NCBI RefSeq assembly: GCF_045679545.1
Contig: NZ_CP166194.1
Location: 496,001-560,000 of the forward strand
Direction of reading: 5' to 3'
Source of the DNA: Enterovibrio sp045679545
GTDB taxonomy: Bacteria; Pseudomonadota; Gammaproteobacteria; Enterobacterales; Vibrionaceae
Length of the DNA stretch: 64,000 nt
Part shown: in pieces, positions 1-7,639 of the stretch
How the letters are laid out: each line of letters starts with the position of its first letter
Numbering within the stretch: the stretch's first letter is position 1
The notes under the pieces: generated by a model
Told to the model about the DNA's origin: nothing
Databases searched by the model: none
Seen by the model: the letters and a program-made list of their open reading frames with translations, nothing else
Translations under genes and position numbers: made by a program

Positions 1-633
1 TTGGGTGGTACCGATCAGAAATTCAACCTGTTGATGGGTCGTGAGCTACAAAAGCAAAACGGTCAATCTCAGCAAGTTGTGATCACCATGCCTTTGCTGG
101 TGGGTCTGGACGGCGTGAAGAAGATGTCCAAATCTGCGCACAACTACATCGGTATCAGTGATGTGCCTAACGAGATGTTCGGTAAAATCATGTCGATCTC
201 TGACGATCTGATGTGGAGCTACTTCGAATTGCTGTCTTTCCGTCCATTGGAAGAAATTGCACAATTCAAAGCAGACATCGAAGGCGGCAAGAACCCACGT
301 GATGTGAAGATCTTGCTGGCAAAAGAAATCATCGCGCGTTTCCACTCTGAAGCGGATGCAGAAGCCGCTGAAGCTGAATTCATCAATCGTTTCCAAAAAG
401 GTGCGATGCCAGAAGAAATGGCTGAATTCTCTTTCGAGCAAGGCGTCGCGATTGCGAACCTTTTAAAAGACGCTGATTTGGTAGGTTCTACCTCAGATGC
501 TATGCGTATGATCCGTCAAGGTGCGGTGAAAATTGACGGTGAAAAAGTTGAGGATACCAAACTGGTTCCTGCTGCTGGCACCTCAGTCTACCAAGTAGGT
601 AAACGTAAGTTTGCACGTATTACCTTGGCTTAA
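1..633 (+). CDS. tyrS: Tyrosyl-tRNA synthetase, C-terminal part (5' truncated by window)
   Basis: This is the last 210 codons of tyrosyl-tRNA synthetase, the cytoplasmic enzyme that charges tRNA-Tyr with tyrosine. The class I signature KMSKS is at fragment residues 41-45, preceded by the GGTDQKFN segment of the Rossmann fold. An S4-like RNA-binding domain occupies about the last 60 residues. The first triplet is TTG inside the gene, not a start; the true start lies before the window. A rho-independent terminator follows the stop. Identification is firm. Confidence 0.96.
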   Translation: MGGTDQKFNLLMGRELQKQNGQSQQVVITMPLLVGLDGVKKMSKSAHNYIGISDVPNEMFGKIMSISDDLMWSYFELLSFRPLEEIAQFKADIEGGKNPRDVKILLAKEIIARFHSEADAEAAEAEFINRFQKGAMPEEMAEFSFEQGVAIANLLKDADLVGSTSDAMRMIRQGAVKIDGEKVEDTKLVPAAGTSVYQVGKRKFARITLA

Positions 634-651
634 TTTAACGTTGAGCTATCG

Positions 652-677
652 AAAAGGCGCTGAAAAGCGCCTTTTTT
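652..677 (+). terminator. Rho-independent terminator after tyrS
   Basis: A GGCGC / GCGCC stem with loop TGAAAA is preceded by A's and followed by six T's. It ends tyrS and, read the other way, lies at the end of the minus-strand flavodoxin-like pseudogene, so it may work in both directions. Confidence 0.85.
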
Positions 678-1233
678 ACGCTTTTTGAATCAGCTCTGTC
701 ACGCGCGCACCAAGGCGCATAGCCGTTGTTATATCGATACAATCTAACTGCCCTTTGTCATCCGCCATGCCAATGGCACCGAGCGATGCATTTAGGCGAT
801 TAAACGTTTTGGATGAGGTGCCTTCTGGTGCATCAATGCCTACCCAAAGCATACTGTGTTGCGTGGCGAGTATGTGAAAGCTCTCAATCGTACTTTGCAC
901 TTCTCCACACGGGCTGCCCCCGCTCGTAAATTAAGCAGCGAGTTTGTTATGCCACTGTTGCTTCGACCACGCCTCACTGCTTGCATCCGCAAAGGCTTTA
1001 AATTGTGCTGCTGGACCGCCCATGTATGTCGGCGAACCAAAGATAATGGCATCCATATTTGCGAGTTCTTCAAACAAAGCATCATTTTTAAAGCGCCCCT
1101 CAATGATTTCGTGGCCAGAAATTGCGTGAGTCACCACCTTGGCACCGAGCTGTTTAGCGCTTTCGGCGATGGCGAGTGCCATGCTCTCAGTGCTTCCTGT
1201 ATGTGAAAAATAGACGATAGCGATCTTCTTCAT
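676..1233 (-). pseudogene. Flavodoxin-like / NAD(P)H-dependent FMN reductase-type protein, interrupted by an in-frame stop
   Basis: Two open stretches (1233-931 and 930-676) are in the same frame and separated only by a TAA at 931-933. Joined, they give a flavodoxin-fold protein of about 185 residues. The N-terminal FMN phosphate loop YFSHTGSTE is at residues 8-16 and the conserved GSPTYMGGPAAQFKAF stretch is near residue 70. After the stop the sequence resumes with FTSGGSP, the usual continuation in this family, where relatives commonly carry a glycine at the stop position. The start codon overlaps the upstream questin oxidase-like stop by one base (TAATG), which suggests translational coupling. 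A truncated 100-residue product would lack the C-terminal half of the fold. It is a pseudogene or a sequencing error; recoding seems unlikely. Confidence 0.75.
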
Positions 1234-2216
1234 TATTTCGTCTCCAATCGATACTTAATAGCGAATAAAGCCTCATCGAGGTGCAGGTGATCATAAAGGC
1301 GAGCGCAGCTGTAAGTCAGTTTGATGGTGTGGTCATCGTCTGTTTCGAGCGCGAGTTGAAACCAATGCGACACGTCAACGATGCCTTCTAAACACGGCTG
1401 GTGATCTTGATAGTGATAGGGCTCACGATAGACAGCGGTGCAAGATGCTGCCACGTAGGCTTGCCAGTAGTAATGAAGCGCAAGATTTTGATTTTCAATG
1501 AAAGGAAAAAGAGAGATAAGCGCTTGGAAACCCGTGACACCGTGTAGCAAGGTAAAATCGTTGCTTGCGGAATAATGGGATAGCACGATACGCGCGACCT
1601 CCTCTAGTGACAGCGAGTTAGGTTGGCTAGCAATGACCTGATAGGTTGGCAAGGTGATCAGTTCTTCGACATGATCGATGATAATCCCTTCTTGATAGGT
1701 TTGATCATGAAACAGCGAAAGTGCATGGTTTAAGTCATCTTCCGCGTTGAGGTTTTGTTGAAAAGAAAGAGCACCGAGCGGTGTGTAACCCGATGACCAG
1801 TAGGCAAGGGCATGGCTTAGCTCGTCAATATTGTCCAACTCAACGGCATAGGCTAGGCGGATAACGCCATGAAAAGCGCCTGCAGAAATTCCTGCCAGCA
1901 AAGTGGGGAGTATTGTCTTTAGGGTTTGCTCTGTGCCTATCTCGCCGAGCATGGCGCGGTAATATTTTACGAAATCAGCATTGTGCGCTTTTTTTCCTAA
2001 CATTGGAGAACTTATTCCCAATGCATCTCCGAGTGGATCCAAATGACCGGATGCTCGCTGATACTCGGCGTTCAACTGTTCAGTGGACGCGCCCAGTCTT
2101 TGCATTGCTGAGAGAGCCATCGGTAGATGGTTAGACAAGCGCGCTCCAAAGGTCGGCCCGAAGCGATGACCTCTTTTTATCAGTTCAAGGCCTGTTAATG
2201 TGAGTGGTTGGTACAT
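1233..2216 (-). CDS. Questin oxidase-like (DUF4243) family protein
   Basis: A predicted protein of 327 residues resembling the questin oxidase-like family (formerly DUF4243), whose fungal members cleave the anthraquinone questin in a Baeyer-Villiger-type step. Bacterial members are uncharacterised. It is rich in helix and scattered histidines (AGAFHGVIRLAYAVE, LLHGVTGFQAL), has no signal peptide and no obvious nucleotide-binding loop. The second in-frame ATG (2216) is preferred because AAGG lies about nine bases ahead of it; the first ATG is six codons upstream. It sits between a VOC protein (54-base gap) and the flavodoxin-like gene (one-base overlap), so the three probably form an operon for an aromatic or quinone substrate. 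Family call moderate, substrate unknown. Confidence 0.7.
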   Translation of the reverse strand: MYQPLTLTGLELIKRGHRFGPTFGARLSNHLPMALSAMQRLGASTEQLNAEYQRASGHLDPLGDALGISSPMLGKKAHNADFVKYYRAMLGEIGTEQTLKTILPTLLAGISAGAFHGVIRLAYAVELDNIDELSHALAYWSSGYTPLGALSFQQNLNAEDDLNHALSLFHDQTYQEGIIIDHVEELITLPTYQVIASQPNSLSLEEVARIVLSHYSASNDFTLLHGVTGFQALISLFPFIENQNLALHYYWQAYVAASCTAVYREPYHYQDHQPCLEGIVDVSHWFQLALETDDDHTIKLTYSCARLYDHLHLDEALFAIKYRLETK

Positions 2217-2270
2217 GGTGGCATTCCTTTGCATTTGATTTTATACACCGAGTTAATACAAATCGAGTGG

Positions 2271-2687
2271 TTACAACACGTAGTCGTTTCGGCTATCCAT
2301 TGCATCAGTTAGATATTCAATGAATTCCCATTCAATGCCATCAGTATCGAAGAAATACGCGCGCTTTCGACTGGGATGACTTTCTTCAAATGATATCTCT
2401 TCAAAACCTGCCGCCTTTAACTTTTCCGCCACGAGAGTGACATCGTCGACGACGAATCCGATGTGATTAACCCCTAACTGACGGTAAGGCACGCGGTCTA
2501 CGGGCTTATCAATGACGACCTCTTGCAACGCAATATATGAGGTGTCAGTGCCCAGATGGCACCAACCATAATGTTCATTTCTTCCTTCTCCACGCACCTT
2601 GAAATCAGGCATGGCGGTTTGTAAGAAAGCGATGGTGTTGGTGAGGTTATTGACGGTGATGTTGGCGTGTTCAACATAACTGTTCAT
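2271..2687 (-). CDS. VOC (glyoxalase/bleomycin-resistance/dioxygenase) family protein
   Basis: A 138-residue protein with the paired beta-alpha-beta-beta-beta pattern of the vicinal oxygen chelate superfamily. Likely metal ligands are the histidine in VEHANITV (about residue 7), the glutamate of LQEVVID, the histidine of VNHIGFVVDD and the C-terminal EWEFIEYL glutamates. The superfamily includes glyoxalase I, extradiol dioxygenases and antibiotic-binding proteins, and the sequence does not pick one. The ATG has AGGAG about nine bases upstream. It is the first gene of a minus-strand group with the questin oxidase-like and flavodoxin-like genes, behind a promoter overlapped by palindromic repeats, so it is probably inducible. 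Confidence 0.8.
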   Translation of the reverse strand: MNSYVEHANITVNNLTNTIAFLQTAMPDFKVRGEGRNEHYGWCHLGTDTSYIALQEVVIDKPVDRVPYRQLGVNHIGFVVDDVTLVAEKLKAAGFEEISFEESHPSRKRAYFFDTDGIEWEFIEYLTDAMDSRNDYVL

Positions 2688-2703
2688 GGCGGGCTCCTAT
2701 GTC

Positions 2704-2776
2704 TTACTAAGTAAATCTATTTGTTTATATAATAGGTGGTGGATTTATTAAGTAAAGCTTTTTGCTTACTTAGTTT
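2704..2776 (-). promoter_or_regulatory. Three phased operator-like palindromes upstream of the VOC operon
   Basis: The 11-base sequence TTACTAAGTAA (2704-2714) recurs as TTATTAAGTAA (2745-2755) and TTACTTAGTTT (2766-2776). The start-to-start spacings of 41 and 21 bases are near four and two helical turns, so the copies would lie on one DNA face. One overlaps the putative -35, one lies upstream and one just after the likely transcription start, as expected for a repressor. The regulator is not identifiable in the window. Confidence 0.55.
2729..2756 (-). promoter_or_regulatory. Putative sigma70 promoter of the VOC operon
   Basis: Reading the minus strand, TTTACT (2756-2751) and TATTAT (2734-2729) are separated by 16 bases. 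The start would be near 2722, about 35 bases ahead of the VOC ATG. The -35 overlaps the middle palindrome. The -10 has five of six consensus bases. Confidence 0.4.
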
Positions 2777-2785
2777 AAGGCGGCA

Positions 2786-2817
2786 TAAAAAAACGCACGT
2801 TGAGTAACGTGCGTTTC
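2786..2817 (-). terminator. Rho-independent terminator after the TRIC-type channel gene
   Basis: The stem ACGCACGTT / AACGTGCGT with loop GAGT is followed on the minus strand by seven T's. It ends the gene at 2844-3470 just before the VOC promoter region. Confidence 0.85.
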
Positions 2818-2843
2818 TTTGTGATTGAGTGGACGCTAGAAGC

Positions 2844-3470
2844 TTACTTTCCGGTGGCAAAAGTGGGCAGTGATAGATGCCAGCGAATCGCAGCAAGACG
2901 GATCAACAGTGTGGTGATCATGCCCGAGACGGACGCGACTTCAAAGTCAGCGTTGGCAGCCAGCGCAAGAGTATGTATCACTCCTCCCGCAATACATGCG
3001 GTTGCGTACACTTCTGTTCGTAACACCATGGGCACTTCTCTTGCTAATACATCGCGGATAATGCCGCCGCCGCAGCCAGTGATCACGCCCATAATGACTG
3101 CAACCAAAGGTGAAGCACCGTAGCTCAGTGCTTTATCCACGCCAATGGCCACAAACACGGCGAGGCCGATGGCATCAGCAACGGGCAAGAAATACCAAGG
3201 GAGGCGCCTAGGATGGCGGATTAACAGCAAAGAGAGTATGCAGGTGATCAGAATAATCCATAGGTATTCTGGTTCATTGACCCAAAATACAGGCGTTGCA
3301 CCTAGCGCCATATCTCGAATGGTACCACCGCCAATCGCGGTAACCATCGCGAGTACGACCACACCGAATGGGTCCATTCTCAGCTTACTGGCCAGTAAAA
3401 CACCTGAAATCGCAAACACTGCAGTTCCAAACATGTCCAAGATATATAAAAGCATGGTGCGCAGTTCCAT
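2844..3470 (-). CDS. TRIC cation channel (UPF0126) family membrane protein
   Basis: An inner-membrane protein of about 208 residues with around seven hydrophobic segments arranged as two similar halves. Each half carries a glycine-rich kinked motif: AIGGGTIRDM near residue 47 and GCGGGIIRDV near residue 134. These GGG-x-IRD motifs are typical of the bacterial UPF0126/YadS group, related to trimeric intracellular cation channels; glycine export has also been proposed for some members. No strong ribosome-binding site decides between the ATG at 3470 and one five codons later, so the start is uncertain. It is transcribed alone, with its own terminator. Family call firm, transported ion or solute unknown. 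Confidence 0.85.
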   Translation of the reverse strand: MELRTMLLYILDMFGTAVFAISGVLLASKLRMDPFGVVVLAMVTAIGGGTIRDMALGATPVFWVNEPEYLWIILITCILSLLLIRHPRRLPWYFLPVADAIGLAVFVAIGVDKALSYGASPLVAVIMGVITGCGGGIIRDVLAREVPMVLRTEVYATACIAGGVIHTLALAANADFEVASVSGMITTLLIRLAAIRWHLSLPTFATGK

Positions 3471-3606
3471 TCCCAAAGAGAGGCGTATCGCGTTTAGTGA
3501 GATACCTGAAATTTATTGCAATTTTCCATTAAAACGCGCGCGATTGTACGTGAAATACGTTGTCGAGCAATCCGATGTTTCGGCGGCTAGCGACCCAGAA
3601 TTTGGA

Positions 3607-4431
3607 TTAGTGATCGAGATCGCCTCTTACCTGATCAAACGCCGCGCAAATCTGTTTCACCGCCTTGAGCGCCCGGGGTGTTGGACGGTTTAGCCAGTCT
3701 CCGCTAATGGCAAACATGTCGTTATTTTTGACCGCGGGAATGAAATCTGCCCACTTCTCCCAATCACCCAATGGCATTGCTTTGGCTGAGGGGTAAAAAA
3801 TGGCTTGCGGCTTTCTGACAATCACCTGCTCCATGCTCACTTGCGGATAGGGCGCTGCGCTATTGGCGAATACGTTTTCCCCGCCACACAATGAAAATAG
3901 TGGCTGAGGCCAATGTTCACCATTGTTTGTCATCAAAGGGGATTCGCTGAGCCGATAAAAGTACGGGATGTTAGGTTTGCCCTGCTGCGCGGCTTCGATA
4001 GTCGCCAATTCATGACGAACGGCATCCGCACGGGCTTTGGCTTTTGATGGGTCTGCGGACCATTGCCCGAGTTTTTCGATGTTGTCAGCGGCATCGTAAA
4101 GAGAGTGAGGGTTGGAATAGAACACCTCAATACCTAAGCGCTCTAGCTTTGCGAGTTCTCGATCGGGATTGCCGCCTTTCCATGCCAAAACAAGATCAGG
4201 CTTTAGTGTGACAACGCGCTCTATATTGATACCGCGAAAGTTGGCGACTTGCTCCAACGCCAGTGCTTGTGGCGGATAATCGCTATGTGCGCTGACCGCG
4301 ATCAGATTATCTCCAAGGCCCGCTTCAAAGGCGAGTTCTGTGGTGTGCGGAGATAAACTGATCACGCGAAGTGGCGCTGCAAGCACCATATTGGGAATGC
4401 AAAGCAAAACTAGAAGGTGGAGATATTTCAT
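3607..4431 (-). CDS. btuF: Vitamin B12-binding periplasmic protein BtuF
   Basis: A 274-residue periplasmic binding protein for cobalamin ABC import (BtuCDF). The N-terminus is a clear Sec signal peptide (MKYLHLLVLLCIPNMVLA, cleavage before APLRV). The fold is class III: RVISLSPHTTELAFEAG, then DLVLAWKGGNP near residue 80, and a C-terminal lobe with GDWLNRPTPRAL. The first in-frame ATG lies 16 codons upstream inside cobD; the ATG at 4431 is chosen because it starts the signal peptide and overlaps the cobD stop as ATGA. It is third in mtnN-cobD-btuF, placing B12 import next to corrinoid assembly. btuC and btuD are not in the window. Confidence 0.93.
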   Translation of the reverse strand: MKYLHLLVLLCIPNMVLAAPLRVISLSPHTTELAFEAGLGDNLIAVSAHSDYPPQALALEQVANFRGINIERVVTLKPDLVLAWKGGNPDRELAKLERLGIEVFYSNPHSLYDAADNIEKLGQWSADPSKAKARADAVRHELATIEAAQQGKPNIPYFYRLSESPLMTNNGEHWPQPLFSLCGGENVFANSAAPYPQVSMEQVIVRKPQAIFYPSAKAMPLGDWEKWADFIPAVKNNDMFAISGDWLNRPTPRALKAVKQICAAFDQVRGDLDH

Positions 4432-5393
4432 AATAATCCGTGAGCGAACCACATCAGGAAGCTTTGAATAAGAATCCAAAGCAGGGCTTTTTGCCTTAAC
4501 TGCTGATTGAGAAGTGCCAAATGCAACGGTGAAGGAGCGATATCGCCGCCGATACGCGGGCGCGAGATTTTTTCATCATCGTAAATGGCAGGGCCACCGA
4601 GTGCGAGCTGGAACTTGGCGCCTGATGCGGCCAGTATCCAGCCTGCTCCATTCACTGACCAGTTTCGGCCTTGTTCTCTAATGGCAAGAACAGCAGGTTC
4701 AAAGCGATAACCCATTGCAATGAGTAGGGCAAAGAGTCTTGATGGCACAGCATCGACAACACTGAGAAGTGCAGACGTCGGCAGACCAAAATGTGCGAAA
4801 TCGCCACGTCGTGTTGGCCAGCAGCGGGCGAGCTGAATAATTAAGGTGTAAAGAAACGCGGCGACGCCCCCGCCTACGGCATACCAAAAAAGGATGCCAA
4901 TCAAACCGCGAGAATACCCAATCAGTAATTGCTCACATCCGGCCTTGGCAATGCCCACAGGGGAGAGTGACTTAGTGTCACGATTGAGCGATGTAGACAG
5001 TAAGGTTCGTGCGGCAGGCTTGTCTTGACGCAGCAAGGTCGCTTCAAGTTTAAGCGTGGTATCGACGAGGGGCCTCCAACTCAGTGAGAACCACAGCAAA
5101 AGTAGGTCAAATAGCCAAGGTACCCAGACGATTTGCTGTAAGGCAATGAGCAGTATGGCGAGTGTTAGCCACATAATGGTAAGTGATAGGCCACCGGCTA
5201 AACGTTGCTGTGAAGGGGGATCTTCCGTGTGGTTCACTTTGTCGGCAATGGCTGTTGCCACCTGACGCCACAAAGAAAGTGGATTGAAATCGCTTGGCAC
5301 GGGGAAAAACCAGTGCAATAGCAACGCTCCCCACATCGCGAGCAAGGTGGAATATCCCAGTAATGCTTCAAACGGGGTAGGGAGCTCGGTCAT
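4428..5393 (-). CDS. cobD: Adenosylcobinamide-phosphate synthase (CbiB/CobD)
   Basis: A 321-residue inner-membrane enzyme that attaches the aminopropanol arm to adenosylcobyric acid in cobalamin assembly. Several hydrophobic segments are visible, with the conserved region SLNRDTKSLS near residue 135, the EPAVLAIREQGRNWSVNGAG stretch (about residues 232-251) and LGGPAIYDDEKISRPRIG near residue 268. It overlaps mtnN by one base (TAATG) and btuF by four (ATGA), so the three genes are very likely co-translated. The length matches the family. It may serve corrinoid salvage, since no other cob/cbi genes are present here. Confidence 0.92.
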   Translation of the reverse strand: MTELPTPFEALLGYSTLLAMWGALLLHWFFPVPSDFNPLSLWRQVATAIADKVNHTEDPPSQQRLAGGLSLTIMWLTLAILLIALQQIVWVPWLFDLLLLWFSLSWRPLVDTTLKLEATLLRQDKPAARTLLSTSLNRDTKSLSPVGIAKAGCEQLLIGYSRGLIGILFWYAVGGGVAAFLYTLIIQLARCWPTRRGDFAHFGLPTSALLSVVDAVPSRLFALLIAMGYRFEPAVLAIREQGRNWSVNGAGWILAASGAKFQLALGGPAIYDDEKISRPRIGGDIAPSPLHLALLNQQLRQKALLWILIQSFLMWFAHGLL

Positions 5394-6094
5394 TATGCTT
5401 TCAGCAGATCGACCATTTTCTCTACCATGGCGCTTGAGCTTTGTGCTGCCAGTGGCAGGAACTCTTCAAACGTCATTGGTGATTCTTTGTCTGCCACGTC
5501 AGAGATTGCGCGTACTACCACAAACGGGACTTTGAACTGGTGACACGCCTGTGCGATGGCTGCCGCTTCCATTTCTACCGCAACAACGGAAGAGAAATGT
5601 TCACGAATGTAGTTTTGGCGATCTGCAGTACAAACAAAGGCATCACCTGTACAGATCAAACCGCGAACTGCATGTGGTGCAGGGTTCATGGCGGCCAGTG
5701 CTTGCTCAGCAATGTCCATAAGTTTGGCATCAGAGGTGAAAGTAGCAGGTTGACCTGCCATTTGCCCCATGGTGTAACCAAACGCGGTCACGTCCGCATC
5801 GTGGTATGCCACATCGGTAGAGATAACCACATCACCCAGGTTTAGGCTTGAGTCAAATCCACCTGCAGAGCCCGTGTTGATCACCAAGGTTGCTTTGAAG
5901 CGATCAAGAAGCACTGCCGTGCCCAGCGCAGCCGCGACTTTACCAATACCTGATTGCAGAAGAACGACTTCTACACCATTTATGTCACCGGTGTAGAATT
6001 TACAGCCAGCGATTTCTTGTAGTTGGCAGTTGCTAATTTTGTTTTTTAGCAGGGTAACTTCCTGCTCCATGGCACCGATAATACCGATTTTCAT
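5393..6094 (-). CDS. mtnN: 5'-methylthioadenosine/S-adenosylhomocysteine nucleosidase
   Basis: MtnN (Pfs) hydrolyses the glycosidic bond of methylthioadenosine, S-adenosylhomocysteine and 5'-deoxyadenosine, releasing adenine. In vibrios this feeds methionine salvage and autoinducer-2 production by LuxS. With the start at MKIGIIGAMEQE (ATG at 6094), the catalytic glutamate is residue 12. The ribose-binding VEMEAAAIAQ and the catalytic ISDVAD aspartate near residue 197 are present. The longest frame adds four residues (MRAN), not supported by family length (233 residues). It leads the mtnN-cobD-btuF operon; removal of 5'-deoxyadenosine could link it to B12 chemistry, which is inference. Confidence 0.96.
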   Translation of the reverse strand: MKIGIIGAMEQEVTLLKNKISNCQLQEIAGCKFYTGDINGVEVVLLQSGIGKVAAALGTAVLLDRFKATLVINTGSAGGFDSSLNLGDVVISTDVAYHDADVTAFGYTMGQMAGQPATFTSDAKLMDIAEQALAAMNPAPHAVRGLICTGDAFVCTADRQNYIREHFSSVVAVEMEAAAIAQACHQFKVPFVVVRAISDVADKESPMTFEEFLPLAAQSSSAMVEKMVDLLKA

Positions 6095-6154
6095 GTTAGC
6101 TCTCATACGATTTGCAGTAATGAAAATAAGTGTATCATGGCGGCAATTTCGGAC

Positions 6155-6181
6155 GAAAAAAAAGTGCCCTTGCGGACACTT
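6155..6181 (-). terminator. Rho-independent terminator after gltD (first copy)
   Basis: An imperfect stem AAGTG-CC / GG-CACTT with loop TTGC is followed on the minus strand by eight T's. It ends the gltB-gltD pair and separates it from mtnN. Confidence 0.75.
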
Positions 6182-6213
6182 AATTTCTTGATGTTTGAAG
6201 TAGGCGAAGCGGT

Positions 6214-7629
6214 TTACACCTTGAGGTAATCCATAATGCCCTCAGCGGCTTTTCGGCCCTCATCAATGGCGGTTACCACTAAATCTGAGCCTCGAACCGC
6301 ATCACCGCCCGCGAAGATTTTCTCGTTGGTGGTTTGATACGCGAACGCGCCGCGCTCTGGTGCTTGAATACGTCCCCATTGGTCTAAGTCAACGCCGAAC
6401 GGTTCAAGCCATGCCATTTGATGCGGTTGGAAACCAAAAGCCATGATCACGGCATCCGCAGGCAAAACATGTTCACTGCCTTTGACGGGCTCAGGGCGAC
6501 GACGACCCGCTTCATCAGGCTCGCCTAGCTGGGTTTTGACCACAGTGACGCCTGTGACGTTTCCGCTGCTATCTACTTCAAGGCCAAGAGGCTGAAGGTT
6601 AAACATGAAGTTCACGCCTTCTTCTTTGGCATTTTTCACTTCTCGGCGAGAGCCGGGCATATTGGCTTCGTCACGACGGTACGCACACACAACGTTTTTC
6701 GCGCCATGGCGAATAGAGGTGCGAACACAGTCCATCGCGGTATCACCACCGCCTAAGACCACAACGCGTTTGCCAGCCATGTCGATAAACTCAGGGGCGT
6801 CCCCTTCAAGCTTCATGACACGGTAAGTGTTGGCGATCAAAAATGGCAAGGCATCGTAAACACCCGGTGCATCTTCGTTCTCAAGGCCTGCACGCATAGA
6901 CTTGTAAGTACCAACACCAAGGAAGACAGCGTCATAATCTTTCAGCAGGGCTTCCAACGTCACGTCTGATCCCACCTCGGTATTGAGCTGGAATTCCACG
7001 CCCATTTCGGTAAAGACGCGCTGTCGATTGCGCATGATGTCTTTTTCCAATTTGAAGGAAGGAATACCAAAAGTCAGCAAGCCACCAATTTCTGGGTAAC
7101 GGTCAAACACAACGGGTTTTACGCCATTGCGAACCAGTACGTCAGCACAGGCAAGACCCGCAGGGCCTGCCCCAATGATCGCCACTTTCTTATCCGTCCA
7201 TTCCACGCCAGACATGTCCGGCTTCCAGCCCATTTCGAAGGCTTTGTCAGTAATGTACTTTTCTACATTGCCAATGGTGACGGCTCCAAAATCATTGTTA
7301 AGGGTGCAAGACCCTTCACACAAACGATCTTGCGGGCAAACACGGCCACACACTTCAGGCAAGCTGTTGGTTTGGTGCGAAAGCTCTACTGCTTCAATAA
7401 TGCGTCCTTCATTCGCCAGCTTTAGCCACTGGGGAATGTAGTTATGAACCGGGCATTTCCACTCACAATAGGGGTTACCACAATCCAAACAGCGATCGGA
7501 TTGTGCTGATGCCTGCTTGCCGGTAAACGGCTCATAAATTTCAACAAACTGCGTTTTACGTGTTTTGATCGGCTTCTTGCGTGGATCAATACGTTGTACG
7601 TCGATAAATTGATAAACGTTCTGGCTCAT
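6214..7629 (-). CDS. gltD: Glutamate synthase (NADPH) small subunit, E. coli-like
   Basis: A 471-residue beta subunit of glutamate synthase. It takes electrons from NADPH through FAD and passes them via iron-sulfur clusters to GltB. The N-terminal cysteine-rich part (CLDCGNPYCEWKCPVHNYIP near residue 47; CGRVCPQDRLCEGSC near residue 94) binds two 4Fe-4S clusters. The FAD loop is AIIGAGPAGLACA near residue 150 and the NADPH loop VVLGGGDTAMDC near residue 289. It starts 10 bases after gltB and is nearly collinear with E. coli GltD (472 residues) from MSQNVYQFID onward. A second, less E. coli-like gltD lies at 12473-13942. Confidence 0.96.
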   Translation of the reverse strand: MSQNVYQFIDVQRIDPRKKPIKTRKTQFVEIYEPFTGKQASAQSDRCLDCGNPYCEWKCPVHNYIPQWLKLANEGRIIEAVELSHQTNSLPEVCGRVCPQDRLCEGSCTLNNDFGAVTIGNVEKYITDKAFEMGWKPDMSGVEWTDKKVAIIGAGPAGLACADVLVRNGVKPVVFDRYPEIGGLLTFGIPSFKLEKDIMRNRQRVFTEMGVEFQLNTEVGSDVTLEALLKDYDAVFLGVGTYKSMRAGLENEDAPGVYDALPFLIANTYRVMKLEGDAPEFIDMAGKRVVVLGGGDTAMDCVRTSIRHGAKNVVCAYRRDEANMPGSRREVKNAKEEGVNFMFNLQPLGLEVDSSGNVTGVTVVKTQLGEPDEAGRRRPEPVKGSEHVLPADAVIMAFGFQPHQMAWLEPFGVDLDQWGRIQAPERGAFAYQTTNEKIFAGGDAVRGSDLVVTAIDEGRKAAEGIMDYLKV

Positions 7630-7639
7630 AGGTCCTCCG

